Positions 17,591 through 22,445 of a stretch of 22,445 nucleotides of DNA are shown piece by piece; positions within the stretch are counted from its first letter, which is position 1, and each line of letters starts with the position of its first letter. Under the pieces are notes generated by a model that saw only the letters and a program-made list of their open reading frames with translations, ran no database searches and was not told the origin of the DNA. The position numbers and the translations under genes are program-made. The stretch is from Stramenopiles sp. TOSAG23-6 (taxonomy: Eukaryota > Sar), in contig LT636013.1 in the NCBI GenBank assembly GCA_900128565.1, positions 1 through 22,445 of the forward strand. The letters are read 5' to 3'.

Positions 17591-18969
17591 ATGTTCAAGT
17601 GGGCTAAATATATCACCACGCTGTGCTTTCTTTGGATGATGCCAGTTAAGAGTAATAAATACGCTGTTGCTAAGATCGAGTCCTCCGATGGTTCAGCCAC
17701 TGTTAGTGGTTTCGTTCAGTTTATCCAAATCGCAGACGGTGACGTACTTATGAGTTATTCTATTACAGGTTTAACACCTGGGAAACACGGTATTCATGTA
17801 CATCAAAATGGCGATTGCACGGACACAAAAACACTAAAAACATTAGGATATCATTTTATACCAATAATGTCTTGTGATCCTGAAGGTGACAAAGACAAGT
17901 ATGAAGCCTGCAAGAACGTCAGTTTTCACGGTATGCCACCTGAAGTGAAGAGACAATCTGGTGATATGGGTAATATTGATGTGTCTGCTCAAGGTGTAGC
18001 AACGGGCAGTGTCCTACTCGGGCAGTCAAAGCTAAGTCTCACTGATCAATTTTTATCAATAATCGGTCGATCCGTTGTAATTCACGCAGGAGAAGATAAG
18101 GGCAGCAGTGCACAACCTTGGGGTGATGCTGGTGGGCATATTTGGTATTTATCCAAAGATTTTTTCTTTTTACACTATATTAGTATATACTTGTTTTTAC
18201 TCAGTTTAACTACATTTGATATATCATATACATGACAGCGGAAGCATACGGGATTATTGGAATAGCTAATCCAGCCATGCTTGTTAATCTTCGTTTACCA
18301 TATGAACCAAATAAGTGCACAGCAAACAATGCTGCTGATCCAACTAAACCAACTGCCGGGTGTGCTCCAATTAATCCTGCTCCAAAAACAAACACTGCAA
18401 TAGCACCGTCGCTTCCTCATGTTCAAAAGGTTGTTTGCAACTTCACTGGTCCATATATCAAAGGAAAAGCAATTATTTATAAACCAGATTTTTCGAAAGC
18501 AGAAGCTACGCTCCAGTCCGAATTTACTGTCACAGAAAAATGTCCTGATGGTTGTAAAACATTATCCTGGCATTTTCATATGTTTGGAGATACACCTTCA
18601 TTTGACGAATCTAAACCAGATACTTCTCAAAGTATGGGTCCAGTATTTACTTCAGAAACATTAGTACTTGATACAATTTCAAGGACAGCAAATTCAAGTG
18701 ACGTCTATTTTATTGACCAATTTACACCCAAAAGTCTTCTGGATCACGTTGGAATTACACTGACGCTACACTCGCCAGCAGGTGGACCACCATATCATCC
18801 AACAGTGGCAGCTGCGGTCTGCGGAATTGCTTCTCCAGATACATGCATTGATAAAGATGGCGGTTGTTCCAAAGCAGTACTAATTCATGGCAATCCTAGT
18901 ACAACACAAAGCTTAAGTATAGTGTTTATGGTATTCATTATGTCTTCTTCTTTATGGTGTCAGCAGTAA
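17591..18969 (+). CDS. Secreted tandem Cu/Zn superoxide dismutase-like protein
   Basis: Two coding parts, 17591 to about 18144 and about 18234 to 18969, are joined by a short intron. Residues 1-20 look like a signal peptide. Domain 1 is SOD: KHGIHVHQNGDC (His69, His71), GYHF (His88), FHGMPP (His113), SGDMGN (Asp125), GRSVVIHAGED (His165) and, across the intron, GDAGGHI...AYGIIGIA. The second of the Zn His pair is Gln122 (KRQSGD against the usual RHVGD), the active-site Arg is His, and the usual C-terminal Cys is Tyr. Domain 2 has WHFHMFGD, then LTLHSPAG and AAAVCGIASP, but lacks the zinc-binding loop. The C-terminus is hydrophobic after polar residues, as in a GPI-anchor signal. An extracellular or surface location is inferred. 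Activity of domain 1 is possible; that of domain 2 is doubtful. Confidence 0.85.
18145..18233 (+). other. Intron in the SOD-like gene, borders uncertain, apparently not GT-AG
   Basis: The SOD frame before and after this stretch differs, and homology requires joining GDAGGHI to AYGIIGIA. With the donor GTATTTATCC at 18145, the AG at 18238 gives the wrong frame. Ending at ATACAT (18233) gives 89 nt, the right frame and HIWTAEAYGII, with GT...AT borders as in the deaminase intron. A canonical 56-nt alternative (18183-18238) is in frame but adds about 14 mostly hydrophobic residues inside a conserved block. Confidence 0.55.
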
Positions 18970-19348
18970 CTATAAATTTGTAATAATTTCCATATTTTAC
19001 CATAAATAACTCTTTTAAGTTTTTCAAATTGTGTGTTTTGTGTAATTCTATTTATTTCTTCCTACATACCATCAATAAATCTTAGTATCTGCCTCACTTA
19101 GCTATAGCCATGGATAGTCATAGTCAGTAGCGTTGGATACTATAGTTGGATGTCCGTGCGGTATACGGTACGGTATTTGAAATTTGCGACCACGTGGTAA
19201 CGGGTAACGCGCTGTTCGAACTTCGAACTGACTTGACTACTGGTACACCGAGAGCAAGGGTACCTTGCTTGCAGAGACCGTAGCTACGTACTAATAGCCA
19301 CACAAGAACTACCTATATCAAACCATGAAGGAGAGAGTCTAACGAAAT
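18970..19348. promoter_or_regulatory. Intergenic region upstream of the membrane protein gene
   Basis: The 379 bp begin AT-rich (SOD 3' flank, AATAAA near 19075) and then become more balanced from about 19090. This right part holds the palindrome ACCACGTGGT at 19189-19198, a G-box/E-box type core, and GTTCGAAC at 19214-19221 followed by TTCGAAC. A five-codon upstream frame (ATG at 19325, MKERV) precedes the main ATG at 19349. No tRNA or other RNA gene is evident. Confidence 0.45.
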
Positions 19349-20653
19349 ATGTCGTATATTTATGTATTGGAGTTGATTGTTTTATTGGTTATTTCACCAC
19401 TAAGAATTGCACACTCTGTTGATCCAGTGAACAAGTTGCTAGATATAGAAAGCAACTTCCCTAACACCCCGGTCAATCCACATATTCATGATATTCCACC
19501 AGAGCCAGAGTTTCAATCTGTACGAAATAATAATAGTGAAATAACAATGGCCCAGAATTATATCCATGATCAACTCTATGGAAAACGGGAAATAGAAGAC
19601 ATTCAAAAACTAAACCCTATTGAAGTCTATCGTTCACGAGAAAATAAGATAGATAGTCTCATCGGCTGTTATTTTTTTATGACGTATGTTTTTTGTTGTC
19701 TGGCACCAGGGTTTGCGGTTTTCGCCATCATTTCCGAGATCCCTATATACAAAACTATCGACGGGCATATAGGTGAGATATATATCGATCCTGTGGATTT
19801 GACAGACAGAGCGCAGTTACAATCGTGTGACGACACTGTGGGAACAAGTGAATCAATGGAAACGTTTTGCCAGTGTAAATATTTTCAGCTGTATCCACCT
19901 GATATAAAATTTGAGGACAGAGCATTAGGCAAGTACAAGTGTAAAATTTGGTTTAACACTACCAGCTTGGATACTGCAACTGCAGTCTGTATGCGTAGCA
20001 AACTTGATTGGTCCAGATGGGACCAATTTCAAAGAGAGTGTCTGCAGCATATTGAAAAGAATGCCACGTACCCTGGCTGGATCCCAGATCAAAGGGTGGA
20101 GACCAATACAATGGCATTAAGTATCCCCTTTTCACTTTTTACAATATATACTTCTCTTTATATTATTAATGCTTGCGCGGAGGATATACAGAGTAAGGCA
20201 GAAACATTAGCAAAGAAAATCCTAAAACTAAAATCAAACAAGAAAGACTTGTTCCGAACCGACGCTCATTTTTCCACACAGCATAACCTCTCACAGGTTA
20301 AAAAGACTATAGACAAGCGAATAGAACTAGTAAGGGCAAAAATACGGCTAAATTTTGTCAAAGGTTCCATAGCTATTGGATTTGAAGACTTTGATATCGT
20401 TGAAAACATTGCTCATCACATAAATAAATCAAAGCTAAATACACACATAACAGCTTTAAGAGATTTCGAAAGCCATAAGGCTAATATTATAATGAGGATT
20501 CTTCGAGATAGTACCCCCAGACTTCGAGGCAAAACAGCAGTGGACGTTGGATTTCGAAATGCGTTGCGAGAGATTTATGAATCAACACCTTCAAAGTTAG
20601 AATTAACAGCACGGCAGCATCCGGCAGCTGCCTATTTTCTTGCCAAATGGTGA
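19349..20653 (+). CDS. Unrecognised membrane protein with Cys-rich loop
   Basis: The 434-residue protein is not recognised. Residues 1-23 are hydrophobic (LELIVLLVISPLRIAHS) and may be a signal peptide or anchor. A membrane segment lies near residues 104-130 (CYFFMTYVFCCLAPGFAVFAII) and a second near 253-275 (LSIPFSLFTIYTSLYIINA). Between them are about 125 residues with several Cys (SCDD, FCQC, YKCK, VCMR, RECL) and two N-glycosylation-type sites (FNTT, KNAT), which suggests an extracellular or luminal loop. The last 155 residues are charged, largely helical and probably cytoplasmic. The start is the first in-frame ATG after a five-codon upstream frame. The gene ends in TGA, unlike the TAA of its neighbours. 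It may be lineage-specific. Confidence 0.8.
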   Translation: MSYIYVLELIVLLVISPLRIAHSVDPVNKLLDIESNFPNTPVNPHIHDIPPEPEFQSVRNNNSEITMAQNYIHDQLYGKREIEDIQKLNPIEVYRSRENKIDSLIGCYFFMTYVFCCLAPGFAVFAIISEIPIYKTIDGHIGEIYIDPVDLTDRAQLQSCDDTVGTSESMETFCQCKYFQLYPPDIKFEDRALGKYKCKIWFNTTSLDTATAVCMRSKLDWSRWDQFQRECLQHIEKNATYPGWIPDQRVETNTMALSIPFSLFTIYTSLYIINACAEDIQSKAETLAKKILKLKSNKKDLFRTDAHFSTQHNLSQVKKTIDKRIELVRAKIRLNFVKGSIAIGFEDFDIVENIAHHINKSKLNTHITALRDFESHKANIIMRILRDSTPRLRGKTAVDVGFRNALREIYESTPSKLELTARQHPAAAYFLAKW

Positions 20654-20937
20654 ATAAAGTAGAGGAAGGATTATTAGAAATCCTCACATAATCTAAATAT
20701 ATAAAGTAAAGTGATGGCTAGTTTTATTAGAATCTGATTTATTACTTCTTTTACTGGTATACCAGTTTTGTCCTTTTGCTACGGTATCGATTTTTCGATT
20801 TGACCTGTGTCGAAAGACACAATCAAAAAACCTTATTACGTCCACTACCCAGATACTATGTACGTAGCTACTGCTAGCACTAACTTCCTGCAATTATATT
20901 ATTGATATCAATAGTTGATGTCATCAATAATTAAAAT
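20654..20937. promoter_or_regulatory. Promoter region of the gamma-carboxylase homologue with palindromes
   Basis: The 284 bp contain three dyad symmetries: ACTGGTATACCAGT at 20753-20766, TATTGATATCAATA at 20900-20913 and TTGATG-T-CATCAA at 20915-20927. The last two stand 10-40 bp before the start codon. They could be transcription factor sites, but AT-rich palindromes also arise by chance. Confidence 0.4.
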
Positions 20938-22445
20938 ATGATTAGAGCACTTCATCGCTGGTTGCATGCACCTGTATGTAGCTTTTCACTTTCGTTATTC
21001 CGTATTTTATTTGGTATTGTCATGGCAATATCGAGTATTAAGCATTTTAATCGATTAGACGAAGTCCGTTCTTCATTCCGACTTTACTATTCTGGCTTTT
21101 CATGGATTCCCAAGTTTGCATTCTCAAATATGAAACTTCAGGTCATTGCTATGGGAGTTGCATCTATTTTAATTTCATTTGGTCATAAAGCTATGTACCG
21201 ATTCGCTGTGTTAGTTGCGCTTATTTTGTACTCGTTATTGTTTTTCAGTGATGCTACCTATTACAACAATCACTATTATCTCATTATACTTTTCTTGTTG
21301 TTTTTTTCGGTAACTGATGCAAATACATATGGAATTCAGGATATAATCAACGAATTGATAAGTTGGTGTACGTTTTCAAAATATCATAGTCAAACAATTA
21401 GGAAAGTGCAACGCTGGCAAGTTGTTTTGTTCAAGGTTCAGATTTCACTTGTCTATTTTTTTGCAGGCATTTCAAAACTCAATTCTGAATGGCTTCGAGG
21501 ATACCCAGTAATGAAGTTAAGCATAGATTGTTATCGAAAAGCGTTTATTGATGTTATTGGATTTCGTGCATCGCATGAGGATGTAATTATTCCACTAATA
21601 TTTACATATTTTATATGCTATGGTGGTTTGATATTTGACATTGTTATAGGATTCATTTTGATGAGTTCTTCCTCAGCTACAAGAAAGAAAGGTCTACAAT
21701 TTGCAGCTTTGTTCCATATCATGAATTATTTTATGTTTGATATTGGTGTATTTCCTTTTTTAATGCTATGTACATCAGTGTTATTTATAGATTGTAGAAA
21801 TATTGAAAGAGACTCTTTTTCAGCTGATAATAATTCACAAGATTTTATTGACGATACAAAAAGTAGAAAGTCAATGAAAGATTTTGTTGACGATACAAAA
21901 CGTAGAAAGTCAAAGAAAGATTTTGTTGACGATACAAAAAGTAGAAAGTCAAAGATAATTACGTTTATTCTTTTGATATTCTTTAGTATACAATTTTGTT
22001 TACCATTACGACATTACTGGTATCAATACAAATATGCTGATTATATAATTCACAATTTTCCAATAGACGCTTATGACATAGATTCATTAAACCCTAACCC
22101 TGAAACCCCTAACCCTTCGGAAACAGATTTCGATACTATCTCATTAAAGCAGGTTCGTGTTGGATGGACAGGATTAGGAGAGCTGTTTGCATGGCGTATG
22201 ATGCTTACATCCAAAATCTGTAATGGACAGTTTCATGTGAAAATACGGGGAGGAAAACATCAAAGAATAAAAATTGTGGACACTATTTTAAATACTGATC
22301 TACTATATATCACTCAAAGACAAGCTTTTCGAGTATTCCAATATCCTCATTATATCGTACAAGCAGCTCAACATACAAAAGTATTGATTGATAATGAAAT
22401 AGATACATTTACGTCAAAAATCTCCGCGGTGGGGTCATCATCTCG
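20938..22445 (+). CDS. Vitamin K-dependent gamma-carboxylase (HTTM) homologue, 3' end outside window
   Basis: The frame opens at the ATG at 20938 and stays open to the window end, about 502 residues. Several membrane helices span residues 15-310 (HTTM domain). Blocks align with animal GGCX: YYNNHYYLIILFLLFFSVTDAN (residues 108-129), LVYFFAGISKLNSEWLRGYP (171-190), FHIMNYFMFDIGVFPF, and WTGLGELFAWRMML. Lys180 aligns with the catalytic Lys218 of human GGCX, and the preceding Lys is Ser. GGCX makes gamma-carboxyglutamate in the ER using reduced vitamin K, CO2 and oxygen; whether this protein carboxylates Glu is not shown by sequence. A polar threefold repeat interrupts it at residues 302-340. 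A telomere-like motif is translated as LNPNPETPNPS. Confidence 0.88.
   Translation, partial: MIRALHRWLHAPVCSFSLSLFRILFGIVMAISSIKHFNRLDEVRSSFRLYYSGFSWIPKFAFSNMKLQVIAMGVASILISFGHKAMYRFAVLVALILYSLLFFSDATYYNNHYYLIILFLLFFSVTDANTYGIQDIINELISWCTFSKYHSQTIRKVQRWQVVLFKVQISLVYFFAGISKLNSEWLRGYPVMKLSIDCYRKAFIDVIGFRASHEDVIIPLIFTYFICYGGLIFDIVIGFILMSSSSATRKKGLQFAALFHIMNYFMFDIGVFPFLMLCTSVLFIDCRNIERDSFSADNNSQDFIDDTKSRKSMKDFVDDTKRRKSKKDFVDDTKSRKSKIITFILLIFFSIQFCLPLRHYWYQYKYADYIIHNFPIDAYDIDSLNPNPETPNPSETDFDTISLKQVRVGWTGLGELFAWRMMLTSKICNGQFHVKIRGGKHQRIKIVDTILNTDLLYITQRQAFRVFQYPHYIVQAAQHTKVLIDNEIDTFTSKISAVGSSS
21841..21957 (+). repeat. Three 39-bp tandem repeats in the gamma-carboxylase gene
   Basis: The units start at 21841, 21880 and 21919 and encode DF(I/V)DDTK(S/R)RKSxK three times. 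They differ at a few bases. The charged block lies between two membrane segments, so it probably forms an expandable loop. Confidence 0.92.
22088..22115 (+). repeat. Telomere-like motif inside coding sequence
   Basis: Two or three imperfect CCCTAA units, as AACCCTAACCC then CCCCTAACCC, are read as Asn-Pro repeats within the gamma-carboxylase homologue. The segment lies where GGCX homologues have a variable loop. Confidence 0.7.

Noticed and set aside
19205-19230. tRNA T-arm (GTTCGAAC)
   Set aside because: The flanking bases do not pair into a T-stem, and no matching D- or acceptor arm is found upstream.

Overview
This is nuclear DNA from a small-genome, AT-rich unicellular eukaryote whose lineage I cannot fix from sequence alone. 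Evidence for a eukaryote: an spliceosomal SmB protein, a TREX-2 type PCI protein, a mitochondrial phosphate carrier, Sfi1-type centrin-binding repeats, short introns of about 90 nt, and TTAGGG-type telomere-like motifs scattered through intergenic and even coding DNA. Stop codons are almost all TAA with one TGA, so the standard code fits. Genes are packed tightly, with 45 to 425 bp between them, and most have no intron.

Layout, left to right: the 3' part of a myosin-TH1-like protein gene (+, with two introns visible); SmB (-); a coiled-coil protein (+) converging on a large Sfi1-repeat protein (-); a Tudor-like/Cys-rich protein (-) with one intron and one apparent frameshift in this assembly; PCID2/Thp1 (+); a DDX3/Ded1-like DEAD-box helicase (-); glucosamine-6-phosphate deaminase (-, one intron); mitochondrial phosphate carrier (+); a secreted tandem Cu/Zn-SOD-like protein (+, one intron); an unrecognised membrane protein (+); and the 5' part of a vitamin K-dependent gamma-carboxylase homologue (+, runs off the end). 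The genes are mostly housekeeping and do not form an obvious pathway. SmB, PCID2 and the helicase belong to mRNA processing and export, and the two convergent coiled-coil/Sfi1 genes suggest a centriole or basal-body role.

The most striking signal is a family of near-identical introns (introner-like elements). Three unrelated genes carry copies: at 1-54 (3' part only), 10336-10429 and 15020-15111. All lie in the sense orientation. They share an internal TACCTAAC motif 32-35 nt before the 3' end, a 12-bp palindrome and complementary termini. In the deaminase gene, protein conservation pins the junction, and the intron cannot be GT-AG. It is best read as GT...AT with ends ATACAT. The SOD intron also seems to lack a sensible GT-AG solution. 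A fourth intron (550-643) has the same TACCTAAC core, ordinary GT-AG ends and a 10-bp flanking direct repeat. This looks like recently spread mobile introns using non-standard 3' ends.

Other points: a one-base A-run expansion that appears to split one gene in two, three near-identical DNA segments inside the Sfi1 gene, SOD metal-ligand losses, and a gamma-carboxylase in a protist.
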